Notes: a model not told the origin generated them from the letters alone. A stretch of 64,000 bases of DNA from UBA5436 sp050951845 (GCA_050951845.1 JBMNJV010000006.1:248001-312000); one strand, 5' to 3'. Shown: positions 1-8,404, counted from the first letter of the stretch. A program made the numbers and translations.

Positions 1-317
<317 letters not shown>

Positions 318-460
318 TTTTCTATAATGAGAGCTTTTTTCTGCTCTTATTACTTTTTTAAGTACTTTGCTTTCTCAAATTTCTTAACTTGAGTCCGTCT
401 TCATGTTTTGTCTGCTGTTCAATTTTCAAGGTCCGTTGGACGCACCCGTTTTTTGAGTGC
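318..460 (-). other. 16S rRNA leader region
   Basis: This is the transcribed leader between the rRNA promoter and the mature 16S 5' end. On the minus strand it contains ACCTTGAAAATTGAACA (about 416-432), a motif commonly seen just before 16S genes in Firmicutes. It also contains an imperfect hairpin (about 325-352) that could take part in processing. No protein-coding gene is supported here. Confidence 0.6.
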
Positions 461-466
461 TTGACA

Positions 467-495
467 ATAATAGCAAACACTTTTTTCGTTGTCAA
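467..495 (-). promoter_or_regulatory. rRNA operon promoter
   Basis: On the minus strand a perfect -35 TTGACA (495-490) is followed after exactly 17 bp by TATTAT (472-467), with a TGC just before it (extended -10). The predicted start near 460 fits the leader preceding the 16S gene. The near-consensus match fits a strong rrn promoter. The assignment is by motif and position only. Confidence 0.75.
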
Positions 496-590
496 CTCTT
501 TTATTCCTTCTTTTTCGTTTTATTTCTTTCAGCTACAACTAATCCGGGCGTTTCCTTCTCTTTGTCCCTCTTTTCATTTTTTCTTCATAT

Positions 591-627
591 AAAAAACCCC
601 TCCATCCTGTTCGGACTTCGGGGTTTA
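591..627 (-). terminator. Intrinsic terminator of the rplJ-rplL operon
   Basis: On the minus strand AAACCCC pairs with GGGGTTT around a loop of about 20 nt and is followed by a T-rich run. It lies 38 bp downstream of the rplL stop and ahead of the rRNA promoter, so it separates the two transcription units. Confidence 0.8.
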
Positions 628-664
628 ATCCATCGTTCAAATTTAGAAAATACTAATTCTCCAG

Positions 665-1045
665 TTATTGAATTTCTACTTCTGCGCCCGCTTCTTCAAG
701 TTTGGCAGCAGCTGCTTCAGCTTCTTCTTTGCTGACATTTTCTTTAATAGCTTTCGGAGCTTCATCAACAACAGCTTTTGCTTCTTTAAGGCCTAAACCA
801 GTCAATTCACGAACAATTTTGATAACAGGAATTTTGGATGCACCCGGACTCTTAAGAATAACCGTGAATTCTGTTTGTTCTTCTTCTGCGGCACCGCCTG
901 CAGCTCCGCCGGCAGCAGGAGCAACAGCCATCATTGCTGCGGCTGATACGCCGAATTCTTCTTCTAATGCTTTTACTAATTCATTTAATTCTATAACGGT
1001 AAGACTTTTAACATCTTCCATAATTTGAGTAATTTTATCTGCCAT
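665..1045 (-). CDS. rplL: 50S ribosomal protein L7/L12
   Basis: This 126-residue protein is the multicopy stalk protein that recruits translation factors to the large subunit. It shows the family layout: an N-terminal dimerisation helix region (about 1-33), an Ala/Gly-rich hinge (about 37-55) and a C-terminal domain with the conserved stretch around EKTEFTVIL-like and GLGLKEAKAVV residues. Length is normal for the family. It lies 65 bp downstream of rplJ in the usual rplJ-rplL order and is followed by an intrinsic terminator. An AGGAAA-type ribosome binding site precedes the ATG. Confidence 0.97.
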   Translation of the reverse strand: MADKITQIMEDVKSLTVIELNELVKALEEEFGVSAAAMMAVAPAAGGAAGGAAEEEQTEFTVILKSPGASKIPVIKIVRELTGLGLKEAKAVVDEAPKAIKENVSKEEAEAAAAKLEEAGAEVEIQ

Positions 1046-1110
1046 ATGTTTTCCTCCACAATAATATTGATAAAATAATTTTTGTTTTTGCTTAAGTTTC
1101 TTTATTAGTT

Positions 1111-1815
1111 TTAAGCCTGCTCTTCAGTTTCAGCTTGCTCAGTCGTAACCTCTTCTGCTTTAGCCTCTGCTTTTTCTGTAGCTTCCTCTGTAACTGCTTC
1201 AGCTTCTGTTTCTTTTGTTGCTTCAGCAACTTCCTCTGTAACTGCTTCAACCGTTTCCGATTTCGCGTCGGCTGTGACTTTCGACGCAACAACCAGGTCA
1301 GCTACTTTTTCTTTGCCCTCTTCAGCGGCTTTTTCTGCCAAAGCATTCAAAGTCATCGCTAATGATGTTACCGGGAAGATTAATCCGGAAACCAATTGAC
1401 CATAAAGTGTTTGCTGATCCGGGATACTTGCCAATTTGATAATTTGCTCAAGATCAACTTTAGCACCTTCCATGATTCCGCCTTTGATTTCGAATTTCTT
1501 CAGTTTATCGGCGTATTGTTTTGTCAGTTTGGGTGCCAGAACAATGTCGTCAACACTGTATGCAATTGCTGTAGGTCCGGTCAATTCATCAGTAAAACCG
1601 TCAATTCCCAATTGATCAAATGCACGGGATATTACTGAATTCTTGATAACACGATAATTAACTCCGGCTTCACGAAAAGCCGTACGCATTTCAGTATCTT
1701 GAGCAACATTCAGACCCATATAATCAGCTAAAACTATCGATTGAGCATCTTTCAGTTCATTGGCCAATTGCTTGACTACTTGTTTTTTCTTTTCCAAAAT
1801 TTTTGGACTGGGCAT
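1111..1815 (-). CDS. rplJ: 50S ribosomal protein L10 with an acidic C-terminal extension
   Basis: L10 anchors the L7/L12 dimers at the base of the ribosomal stalk. The first ~170 residues match the family from PSPKILEKKKQVV onward, with the LNVAQDTEMR region and the C-terminal L7/L12-binding helix. The protein is 234 residues where about 165-175 is usual. The extra ~60 residues form a low-complexity Ala/Glu/Thr/Val tail (for example KAEAKAEEVTTEQAETEEQA). The ATG is preceded by AAGGAGG at good spacing. The gene is headed by an L10 leader and followed by rplL. The tail has no recognised function; repeat-driven extension is the simplest explanation. Confidence 0.95.
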   Translation of the reverse strand: MPSPKILEKKKQVVKQLANELKDAQSIVLADYMGLNVAQDTEMRTAFREAGVNYRVIKNSVISRAFDQLGIDGFTDELTGPTAIAYSVDDIVLAPKLTKQYADKLKKFEIKGGIMEGAKVDLEQIIKLASIPDQQTLYGQLVSGLIFPVTSLAMTLNALAEKAAEEGKEKVADLVVASKVTADAKSETVEAVTEEVAEATKETEAEAVTEEATEKAEAKAEEVTTEQAETEEQA

Positions 1816-1824
1816 TGCAATACC

Positions 1825-1980
1825 TCCTTCTTTATATTTAAATACCCCTCACGCTTGAGCGGAGGGGTAGGAAGTATCACAAATAATAATGGCAATATTA
1901 TTGTAAAAACCTACTGTCCACCTCGGCAGGAAATTATTATGTTACGGGAACTCCTGCTGTCTCTGGCGTTAAGGTAATAT
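1825..1980 (-). ncRNA. Ribosomal L10 leader (autoregulatory mRNA leader)
   Basis: The minus strand between the promoter and rplJ carries the hallmark L10-leader sequence ACGCCAGAGACAGCAGG (about 1950-1970), then TTTCCTGCCGAGGT (about 1920-1935). In Firmicutes this RNA binds the L10-L12 complex and represses rplJL. A final hairpin (TACCCCTC/GAGGGGTA, about 1843-1870) with a short T-rich tail lies just before the Shine-Dalgarno and could act as attenuator. Boundaries are approximate. Confidence 0.88.
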
Positions 1981-2001
1981 TTAATTGTTTAATGCGCATC
2001 A

Positions 2002-2030
2002 ATTCTAGCTTAAATTTCAGCGCCGAGCAA
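2002..2030 (-). promoter_or_regulatory. Promoter of rplJ-rplL
   Basis: On the minus strand TTGCTC (2030-2025) and TAGAAT (2007-2002) are separated by 17 bp, placing the start near 1995, just upstream of the L10 leader. The -10 matches consensus at five of six bases; the -35 is weak. Confidence 0.55.
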
Positions 2031-2072
2031 ATATTTTTTCTTGTTTTTTGCTAAATTGCAAAAAATATTTGC
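2027..2072. repeat. 13-bp perfect inverted repeat between rplA and rplJ
   Basis: GCAAATATTTTTT (2027-2039) and AAAAAATATTTGC (2060-2072) are perfect inverted copies separated by 20 nt. The left arm overlaps the predicted -35 of the rplJL promoter. It could be the rplKA terminator, a binding site, or both; its AT-rich stem makes it a weak terminator. Confidence 0.6.
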
Positions 2073-2113
2073 ATATTTGCTTCTTACTTTCCTGCTAAAA
2101 ACTAAATTACATC

Positions 2114-2806
2114 TTAGTTTTGTTTAGAATTAACTTTAATTCCGGGTCCCATTGTCGAAGTTATATGCAAGGTTCTGATGTATGTTCCTTTTGCTCCTGA
2201 TGGTTTAGATTTAATAACCGCATCAAGCAAAGCATTAAAGTTATCTAATAATTTTTCGTCAGAAAAAGATACTTTACCGATCGGACAATGGATAATGTTT
2301 TGTCTGTCTAAACGATATTCTATTTTACCGGCTTTACTGTCGGTAACAGCTTGTTTAATATCCATTGTAACCGTACCTGCTTTCGGATTCGGCATCAAAC
2401 CGTGAGGTCCCAAAATACGGCCTAAAGGTCCGACTAAACCCATCATATCAGGACTTGCGATAACTACATCAAAATCGAGCCAGTTTTCATTTTTAATTTT
2501 ATCAACCATGTCCTGACCACCGACATAATCCGCACCGGCTTCTTTTGCTTCTTCAACTTTCGGTCCCTGAGTAATAACCAATACCTTTACATCACGACCT
2601 GTACCGTGGGGTAAAACAACTGCACCTCTGACCTGTTGATCTGCGTGCCTGGAGTCAACACCCAGACGAAAATGCATTTCAACTGTTTCATCAAATTTGG
2701 CAGTTGCTGTTTCTTTAACCAAAGAAATCGCTTCATTCGGTTCGTAAGTTTTTTCAAAATCTACTTTTTTAGCTATTTCTTGATATCTTTTGCCTCTTTT
2801 TGCCAT
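2114..2806 (-). CDS. rplA: 50S ribosomal protein L1
   Basis: This 230-residue protein forms the mobile L1 stalk near the E site and aids release of deacylated tRNA. Length is typical. Recognisable features are the N-terminal AKRGKRYQE, the central GRILGPHGLMPNPKAGTV motif characteristic of L1, and the C-terminal GPGIKV. It follows rplK by 11 bp, so rplK-rplA are co-transcribed. Bacterial L1 commonly represses its own operon; no L1-binding mRNA mimic was identified here. Confidence 0.97.
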   Translation of the reverse strand: MAKRGKRYQEIAKKVDFEKTYEPNEAISLVKETATAKFDETVEMHFRLGVDSRHADQQVRGAVVLPHGTGRDVKVLVITQGPKVEEAKEAGADYVGGQDMVDKIKNENWLDFDVVIASPDMMGLVGPLGRILGPHGLMPNPKAGTVTMDIKQAVTDSKAGKIEYRLDRQNIIHCPIGKVSFSDEKLLDNFNALLDAVIKSKPSGAKGTYIRTLHITSTMGPGIKVNSKQN

Positions 2807-2817
2807 ATTTGACTCCT

Positions 2818-3249
2818 TTACTGATCCATATCGATCTTGATGCCCATTGAACGTGCCGTTCCTGCAACCATTCTTGCACCGGCTTCAACATCAGCGGCAT
2901 TTAAATCTTTCATTTTCATTTCAGCGATTTTCAAGCATTCTGACCAAGCCACTGTCGAAACCTTACTTTTGTTCGGTTCACCGGAACCTTTGTCCAGTTT
3001 TGCAGCCTTTTTCAGTAATACTGATGCCGGAGGAGTCTTGGTAATAAAAGAGAAAGAACGATCCTGAAAGACCGTGATCTCAACCGGAATAATCAAACCG
3101 ATATCCTGTTGAGTTCTTTCATTAAACTCTTTAACGAATTGAGAAATATTCAATCCGTGTTGTCCAAGCGCTGGTCCTACCGGTGGTGCTGGCGTTGCTT
3201 GTCCTGCCGGAATTTGCAATTTTACAACTGCTTGTACTTTTTTTGCCAT
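2818..3249 (-). CDS. rplK: 50S ribosomal protein L11
   Basis: L11 belongs to the GTPase-associated centre and binds 23S rRNA next to L10. The protein starts AKKVQAVVKLQIPAGQATP and carries the family motif PPVGPALGQHG, with the C-terminal GTARSMGI. The start chosen is the ATG three codons inside a longer GTG-initiated frame. GGGAGG lies 8 nt before this ATG but would overlap the GTG. That gives 143 residues, close to the usual 141. It follows nusG and precedes rplA. Confidence 0.96.
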   Translation of the reverse strand: MAKKVQAVVKLQIPAGQATPAPPVGPALGQHGLNISQFVKEFNERTQQDIGLIIPVEITVFQDRSFSFITKTPPASVLLKKAAKLDKGSGEPNKSKVSTVAWSECLKIAEMKMKDLNAADVEAGARMVAGTARSMGIKIDMDQ

Positions 3250-3312
3250 TATGGCCACCTCCCATTTTTTGGATGTTTAATTTAATATATTATTTAATCA
3301 GAAAATTTTAAG

Positions 3313-3864
3313 CTAAATCCTTAAAATCTGAGTTAAATCTAATTCTACCGGAGTTTCGCGACCGAACATTGAAACCAGAACAGTTACTTTTTTCTTATCT
3401 GTATTGATTTCCTGTACGGTACCGACAAATCCGTCTAACGGACCATGGATAATCTTGACTGAATCGCCTTCGCCATAATCGATTATCGGCTCCCAGTCTG
3501 ATTCCAGACCCATAATCATCAATTCTTCTTCAGTTAACGGAACCGGTTTTGTACTTGAAGGTCCGACAAACCCGGTTACCCCTCTGGTATTTCTTACGAT
3601 ATACCAAATATCATCTGTTAAGATCATTTTGATCAAAACATAACCGGGATAAAGTTTCTTCTCGGATGTCTTTTTCTTACCGTCTTTTATTTCAACAACT
3701 TGTTCCGTAGGAATTGAAATTTCTTGAATTAAACCTTGCAGTTCACGATTTTCAACAATCATCTCCAAGGTCATTTTAACTTTTTTTTCATAACCGGAAT
3801 AAGTATGTATGACATACCAGCGAGCTTCCTGCTCTTGATTGGAACTCATCTTATCACCACTCAT
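3313..3864 (-). CDS. nusG: Transcription termination/antitermination factor NusG
   Basis: NusG binds RNA polymerase and modulates elongation, pausing and termination. At 183 residues it has the NGN domain (WYVIHTYSGYEKKVK, about 16-120) and a C-terminal KOW domain (GDSVKIIHGPLDGF, about 132-175). The listed ATG overlaps the secE stop as ATGA, suggesting translational coupling. A second ATG five codons inside (3849) has GGTGAT upstream and would also give a normal protein, so the exact start is uncertain. Gene order secE-nusG-rplK-rplA is standard. Confidence 0.95.
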   Translation of the reverse strand: MSGDKMSSNQEQEARWYVIHTYSGYEKKVKMTLEMIVENRELQGLIQEISIPTEQVVEIKDGKKKTSEKKLYPGYVLIKMILTDDIWYIVRNTRGVTGFVGPSSTKPVPLTEEELMIMGLESDWEPIIDYGEGDSVKIIHGPLDGFVGTVQEINTDKKKVTVLVSMFGRETPVELDLTQILRI

Positions 3865-4214
3865 TCAGTCGTATCCGTATTATCTTCTACTTCAGTTTCT
3901 GGTTCAACAATTATATCGGTATCCTCAGCTGTTTCATCAACAGTTTCCGTGATTTCATTTTTTGATTCATATGAATAAAAACCTGTACTGCTAAGCAGAG
4001 AAGAAATCACTGTATCAAAGATAAAAATTGTAATTGTAGCTAACAGAATAATCGCAATTACCGTTCCGGTATTTGATTTCAGGCGCTTACGATCAGGCCA
4101 TGTAACACGTTTCAACTCAGCTTTGATATCTGAGAAAAAATTTTTAATACGTTTGCCTAAACCCGGCTTTTCATCTTTCTTCTTCTGCTGTTTTTTACCT
4201 TTTTGCGAAGCCAT
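3861..4214 (-). CDS. secE: Preprotein translocase subunit SecE with an acidic C-terminal tail
   Basis: SecE clamps the SecY channel. The conserved segment FFSDIKAELKRVTWPDRK (about 27-44) followed by one transmembrane helix (about 52-76) identifies the single-helix bacterial form. Bacterial one-helix SecE is usually 60-75 residues; this one is 117. It has a Lys-rich N-terminus of ~25 residues, and after the membrane helix ~40 residues rich in Glu, Asp and Thr. By SecE topology this tail would lie outside the membrane. The function of the tail is unknown. Confidence 0.93.
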   Translation of the reverse strand: MASQKGKKQQKKKDEKPGLGKRIKNFFSDIKAELKRVTWPDRKRLKSNTGTVIAIILLATITIFIFDTVISSLLSSTGFYSYESKNEITETVDETAEDTDIIVEPETEVEDNTDTTE

Positions 4215-4246
4215 ATAATATCCTTCCTATCTTAAAGATAAGCAAA

Positions 4247-4411
4247 TTATTTTGTTTCAACATGAAGTGTGTGTTTTCTGCAAAACGGGCAGAATTTCTT
4301 CATTTCCAATTTTTCAGGCGTGTGCAGTTTGTTTTTTTTCGTATCATAATTGCGTTGTTTGCATTCCGAACAAGCAAGTGTAATTTTAGCTCTTGGACCT
4401 GTACTGGCCAT
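4247..4411 (-). CDS. rpmG: 50S ribosomal protein L33, zinc-binding type
   Basis: This short gene encodes 54 residues starting MASTGPRAKITLACSECKQR. The two CxxC pairs (CSEC and CPFC) mark the zinc-binding form of L33; paralogues lacking the cysteines occur in many Firmicutes. GGAGGTG precedes the ATG by 7 nt. Position just upstream of secE-nusG is the usual Firmicutes arrangement, though the tRNA-Trp often found between them is absent here. Confidence 0.95.
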   Translation of the reverse strand: MASTGPRAKITLACSECKQRNYDTKKNKLHTPEKLEMKKFCPFCRKHTLHVETK

Positions 4412-4483
4412 TCCTTTCACCTCCGATTATCCTGAGTGCATTGCCCTTTTACTCTTCTTTAATCAGTTTTTTGCGTAATTAAA

Positions 4484-4503
4484 AAAAGCCTTCTTCGGGC
4501 AAG
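4484..4503 (-). terminator. Possible short terminator upstream of rpmG
   Basis: On the minus strand GCCCGAAGAAGGC followed by TTTTTTT resembles a short terminator. The stem is only three or four pairs. It overlaps the predicted start site of the rpmG promoter, so its role is unclear. Confidence 0.35.
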
Positions 4504-4510
4504 CTATACT

Positions 4511-4539
4511 ATTCTATATTTATTATTTTTCCATGTCAA
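4511..4539 (-). promoter_or_regulatory. Promoter of the rpmG-secE-nusG-rplKA operon
   Basis: On the minus strand TTGACA (4539-4534) and TAGAAT (4516-4511) are separated by 17 bp, and transcription would start near 4504, about 93 bp before the rpmG ATG. Both boxes are near consensus. Confidence 0.65.
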
Positions 4540-4559
4540 GAATGATTTTTGTCAATCTA

Positions 4560-4754
4560 CTGAATTTTTTAAATACCATTATATAATAGAATATATTAGA
4601 TGTAGAAAAGCTATTAGCTGCAAAACGAATTTATCAATCTCATTATATAGAATATATTAGATAGATATTGACAAATACTTTTATATTTATAAAATCGCTT
4701 AGCAATTTTATAGGCTTAATACATGCATCAAGTTTTCACATGAAAAATTATATC
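4560..4754. other. AT-rich intergenic region with a short direct repeat and a hairpin
   Basis: No gene is seen here. TAGAATATATTAGAT occurs twice (about 4587 and 4645). TATAAAATCGC and GCAATTTTATA (about 4687-4711) form an imperfect hairpin that may terminate the upstream minus-strand operon, although no clear T-run follows. Confidence 0.5.
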
Positions 4755-5513
4755 TCACAGATGCAGTCTTTTTTTCAACTCATGAACGATCAGACGATAT
4801 CGGAACAATATCAACAGAATCAACATAATCGAGCTTAGAGTTATTGACAAAATCGACGGCCACAGAATGTCAACCCAACCGAATATAATAAACAGTAACG
4901 GTATGAGTCCGACAATTGCCACGGCACCGACATATAAAATATAATCGCCGAATTCTTTTTGAATAAAGCCGATTGCGATCAAGATTGCAAATAATGCAAC
5001 ACAAATAAGAAGTGGAATTGCATAGGTAATCGACCAGCCGCTCCAAGAGGAAAGTTTATCCAATAAAAGCAATAAAAGAGATATAATATTCAGTTGATAG
5101 AGAATGCTTTTAGCTACATTTCGTCTTTTTCTGACAATTGCCGAGACAAGTAACCATAAACTTAATAAAGCAAAAAAGATATAGCGAGGCAACAGACCGC
5201 TCTCAGGAAATTTTAAATAAATGATCAGCATTATGCTGTAAACAATTACAGAAATAACTGTCAAAACAGTCAGCAAGGTATATTGTTTGAAATGTAAAGG
5301 CACGATCGGAAACGGATCAAACGAGCCATCAGCTTGTGCCATATTGTTTTTTGCACAGTTATTATTTACCGTTCCGCCTTTCGGCAAATCGTCTTTGATA
5401 AAATTGTTTTTTCCCGGTTCCGTTTCTGTTAAATCAATAGTCGGTTGTTTACATAAGGGACAAATAGGACTTGAACCTTTTATCTTTACTTTACAGGACT
5501 TACAAAATTTCAT
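4755..5513 (-). CDS. Zinc-ribbon membrane protein, DUF6320-like
   Basis: The 252-residue protein starts with a small zinc ribbon (CKSC and CPLC, Cys 4, 7, 18, 21), then a ~55-residue polar linker and about six hydrophobic segments ending in a basic tail. I recognise the layout as the DUF6320 type, often encoded beside condensation-fold acyltransferases; that name is from memory. The ATG at 5513 is preferred over an upstream start because AGGAG lies 7 nt before it and the zinc ribbon begins at once. It overlaps the 3' end of the acyltransferase gene by 14 bp, so the two are translationally linked. Biochemical role unknown. Confidence 0.75.
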   Translation of the reverse strand: MKFCKSCKVKIKGSSPICPLCKQPTIDLTETEPGKNNFIKDDLPKGGTVNNNCAKNNMAQADGSFDPFPIVPLHFKQYTLLTVLTVISVIVYSIMLIIYLKFPESGLLPRYIFFALLSLWLLVSAIVRKRRNVAKSILYQLNIISLLLLLLDKLSSWSGWSITYAIPLLICVALFAILIAIGFIQKEFGDYILYVGAVAIVGLIPLLFIIFGWVDILWPSILSITLSSIMLILLILFRYRLIVHELKKRLHL

Positions 5514-7092
5514 GTTCGGTCTCCTGCTGTTTATAATAATTATCCGGATCGTTGATTGTATCTGATTTCTCACGACTCACCTTATCGGTTTTTTCACGGT
5601 TTTTTGCAGTAAATTGATCTTCTTTCGGTTTGACTTCCGGAGGGTTAACCTCATTTGCTGCTATAGTTACGGGTATTCCTATTTCGGTTAAACGCCGTAA
5701 AAAGTTCATCTGAATTTCCGTATCCTGATAAGGTGAACTGAAATTTATTGTTAAAACATCCTTATGCGTAATACAGGCAAATTGGGGTCTGGAAGCAGTT
5801 ATGTAAACATATATTTGATTAACATATTCTTCTATGTTCTGCGGAAAGCTTATTTTGCCCATATTGGATAAAGCCGCTGTAATGGTCAAATTATTGATTA
5901 CATTGGCAAGTCGTAATATAAGATTTTTGACCGGTCTGACAATGATGCGCAGAGCAAGATTTTTTTCCAATTTGACCAAAGCATACAGTTTTCGTTCAAT
6001 ATTTTCGACTTTAACAGACACTGAATACTGCTCTGCCACACATTCACATATCTCATCTAAAGTATCCGTTTTGCCTTCTTGTCCGAAAGTATAACCGATT
6101 AAAGTCGTTGCAAAAAAGTTGCGAGCCGAATGTGACGGATAAAATTGGCGCAGATTAATCGATACCGAAATTGTGACACTATGTTCTTTGTTTTTATGCT
6201 TGACCGTTTTATGAATTGACTCAATAAAAATAGCAGTGAGCAATACGGATAAAGTCACATTGCGTTGTTTCGCAAGTTGCAACAATTCTTTAACCGGCAT
6301 TTCCGATTCAATAATTTGCATCCGATTATCCTGTGTTCTGAGTCCGTGTATATGATGTACTCTTTTCCATTTTCGCTTTTCAGGTTTGTTAAGACTCCTT
6401 TTGTTTTTATTAATCGACTTTTCGTTTTTTCCCTTATGAAAATAACGCTCAAAACTGTCATCAAGTTGTGAGCCGAATTTATAGAGCTGCTGTTGAAATT
6501 CTTCTGACAATTCGATTCGCGGTGACATGCTCTCAGGATAACGTAAAAGAATATAGTTTGTAATCAAAAGTTGCAAAAACCAAGAAGCTCCGGTTCCGTC
6601 CGACAAAGCATGAAATACCTCCAGATGAATCCGGTTACGATAGTACAATACTCGAAACAGTAATTGTTTTTCGTCATAATGAAACAACGAGCGACAAGGA
6701 TAGTCTTTTTCTTCTTGTACGACAGGATGCAAATCGCTTTCTTCGTAGTAATACCAAAAAATCCCGCGACGCAAAACACCCCGATAGAGCGGAAAATGTC
6801 TATATGCTTGATCTAATGCCATCTGTAATAATTCAGGATCAATATCATCTTTGATGGTTGCAGTAAATCTGAAAACCTTTGTGTCAGTCGAATTCATTAC
6901 CGAAGGAAAAAGTTTGGATGCATTATCCAAATCTATCCAGTTTCTCTGCTTTTTAAAACTCTTCTTTGTCCAATAAGAGAAAAAATTAACGAAACGCTGT
7001 TTCAGATTAACAAATATCTTTGTCTGAGTTCGATAGCGATGTTTCTTCGATTTGTATTCTGATTGATCATGTTCAGTTTTTTTGCTTTTCAT
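5500..7092 (-). CDS. Condensation-fold (alcohol acetyltransferase-like) acyltransferase
   Basis: The 530-residue protein resembles the CAT/condensation superfamily. From about residue 54 it reads like acyltransferase N-lobes (DNASKLFPSVMNSTDTKVFR). It carries the HxxxDG active-site motif as HALSDGTG (His161, Asp165, Gly166). The His is expected to activate an acceptor hydroxyl or amine. The first ~50 residues are strongly basic and the last ~60 polar and probably disordered. It overlaps the upstream hydrolase gene by 20 bp and the downstream zinc-ribbon gene by 14 bp, so the three form an operon. No carrier protein or NRPS modules are present, so a stand-alone transferase acting on a lipid, alcohol or glycan is likelier than peptide synthesis. 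Substrate unknown. Confidence 0.75.
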   Translation of the reverse strand: MKSKKTEHDQSEYKSKKHRYRTQTKIFVNLKQRFVNFFSYWTKKSFKKQRNWIDLDNASKLFPSVMNSTDTKVFRFTATIKDDIDPELLQMALDQAYRHFPLYRGVLRRGIFWYYYEESDLHPVVQEEKDYPCRSLFHYDEKQLLFRVLYYRNRIHLEVFHALSDGTGASWFLQLLITNYILLRYPESMSPRIELSEEFQQQLYKFGSQLDDSFERYFHKGKNEKSINKNKRSLNKPEKRKWKRVHHIHGLRTQDNRMQIIESEMPVKELLQLAKQRNVTLSVLLTAIFIESIHKTVKHKNKEHSVTISVSINLRQFYPSHSARNFFATTLIGYTFGQEGKTDTLDEICECVAEQYSVSVKVENIERKLYALVKLEKNLALRIIVRPVKNLILRLANVINNLTITAALSNMGKISFPQNIEEYVNQIYVYITASRPQFACITHKDVLTINFSSPYQDTEIQMNFLRRLTEIGIPVTIAANEVNPPEVKPKEDQFTAKNREKTDKVSREKSDTINDPDNYYKQQETEHEIL

Positions 7093-8263
7093 TAATATCC
7101 CTCATTAAAGCAATAAACTCTCCCAATTTTTCTTTTTCTGCCAAACTAAGTACTCTGCTGCGATCTTCCGGTTCTTTCTTCAACAGGTTCAAAATTCCGT
7201 CGGATATCGATTCGGCTTCTGTTGTTGATTCGGCTTCTGTTGTTGATTCAGCTTCTGTTGTTGATTCAGCTTTGTTTGTTGACCGGAGTCCTGCCGCTGT
7301 GTCGCATTTCGTCCCATCAGCTTCATTGGACTGATCTTTTGAATCATAGAGAAAGCGATTGATAATTCTGTAACTTTCTTCAATAGCTCCCGTCACATCG
7401 GGATAAGTCAAAAAGCCGTGCGGCGCACCGAGAATTCTCCTTAAACAGACTTCATTACCTGCTTTTTCTAAAGCATAGGCATATGCTTCACCTTCATCAC
7501 GCAAAGGATCATGTTCGGTAGTAATAAGCAATGTCTTCGGTTGTTGACTGAGATCATTCGCCATTATAGGAGCGACTTCCTGACTTTTTCGGCTTTCAGG
7601 ATCCGGTACATATAATTCCATATAATCTTGAACTTTTTGTGAGGTCAAGCCATAATCTTGACCGTTAATTCTGACCGAATCAAACGGACTGCTTGCTTCA
7701 TTGTGATCCCAATAAGTTGCAGGATAAATTAATATTTGTTTGTCTGTCAACTCTTTACCGCGGTCACGCAGTCGCAATGAAACAACTGCAGCAAGATTCG
7801 CACCTGCCGAGTCACCGATCAGAGTAAACTCACCTGCCATTGCATCATTAATCTTCTTATGATGTTTCATTATGTATTCACAAGCATCGTAACAGTCATT
7901 CAAACCTGCAGGGAACGGATGTTCGGGTGCTAAACGATAATCTACCGAATAAACAATTTGACCGGTCAGATCTGCCATACGGGCACAAGTTGGTGTATAG
8001 GTTTCAATATCTCCGATAACCCAGCCTCCACCGTGAAAAAAGAGTAATGCTCCGGGTTTGCGAGGTGTATTGGGCAAGAAGACCCGAATCGGAATATTGT
8101 GTCCGTCCTCACCGGAACAAATATTATGATCCAAAATTGTATAGCGATCGCTTACATCAGGTGTAATCGCCTGCTGAAGATTACGAACTTTCTTATAGTC
8201 TTTTTTCATATTGATTTTTAACCTGGAAACCAGTTTTAAAATAAATCTAATTAGCGGATTCAT
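7073..8263 (-). CDS. Alpha/beta hydrolase, hormone-sensitive-lipase-like esterase
   Basis: The catalytic domain (about 1-300) has the HSL-family oxyanion motif HGGGW (77-81) and nucleophile elbow GDSAG (150-154, Ser152). A later Asp in EHDPLRDEG and His in GAPHGF complete the triad. It probably hydrolyses short-chain acyl esters in the cytoplasm; no signal peptide is seen. After residue ~300 comes a polar tail with three copies of a TTEAES repeat (18-bp unit, about 7205-7270), then a charged helix. It is first in the operon with the acyltransferase and zinc-ribbon membrane protein. A GAGG box precedes the ATG. Confidence 0.85.
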   Translation of the reverse strand: MNPLIRFILKLVSRLKINMKKDYKKVRNLQQAITPDVSDRYTILDHNICSGEDGHNIPIRVFLPNTPRKPGALLFFHGGGWVIGDIETYTPTCARMADLTGQIVYSVDYRLAPEHPFPAGLNDCYDACEYIMKHHKKINDAMAGEFTLIGDSAGANLAAVVSLRLRDRGKELTDKQILIYPATYWDHNEASSPFDSVRINGQDYGLTSQKVQDYMELYVPDPESRKSQEVAPIMANDLSQQPKTLLITTEHDPLRDEGEAYAYALEKAGNEVCLRRILGAPHGFLTYPDVTGAIEESYRIINRFLYDSKDQSNEADGTKCDTAAGLRSTNKAESTTEAESTTEAESTTEAESISDGILNLLKKEPEDRSRVLSLAEKEKLGEFIALMRDINEKQKN

Positions 8264-8375
8264 TATAACCTCATTTTCTGTTTTGTCGGAGAAACACCAA
8301 TGAAATTATAGCATAAAAGTATTTATGAAAAATCGGCAAAACCTTGACTTAATCTGCTGAATTAAATTTCATCAA

Positions 8376-8404
8376 TTGCATTATAAGATATTATCAAGCA
8401 TAAT
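8376..8404 (+). promoter_or_regulatory. Possible promoter of the polysaccharide deacetylase gene
   Basis: TTGCAT (8376-8381) and CATAAT (8399-8404) are spaced by 17 bp and lie 43 bp before the ATG. The -10 is good, the -35 weak. The divergent intergenic region 8264-8446 holds nothing else recognisable. Confidence 0.35.

Noticed and set aside
702..1028. Plus-strand frame of 108 residues opposite rplL
   Set aside because: It is antisense to a certain ribosomal protein gene and its Ala/Ser-rich composition is a mirror of the rplL codons.
4667..4695. Plus-strand TTGACA followed by TATAAA-like sequence
   Set aside because: The spacing is about 14 bp and no plus-strand gene follows.
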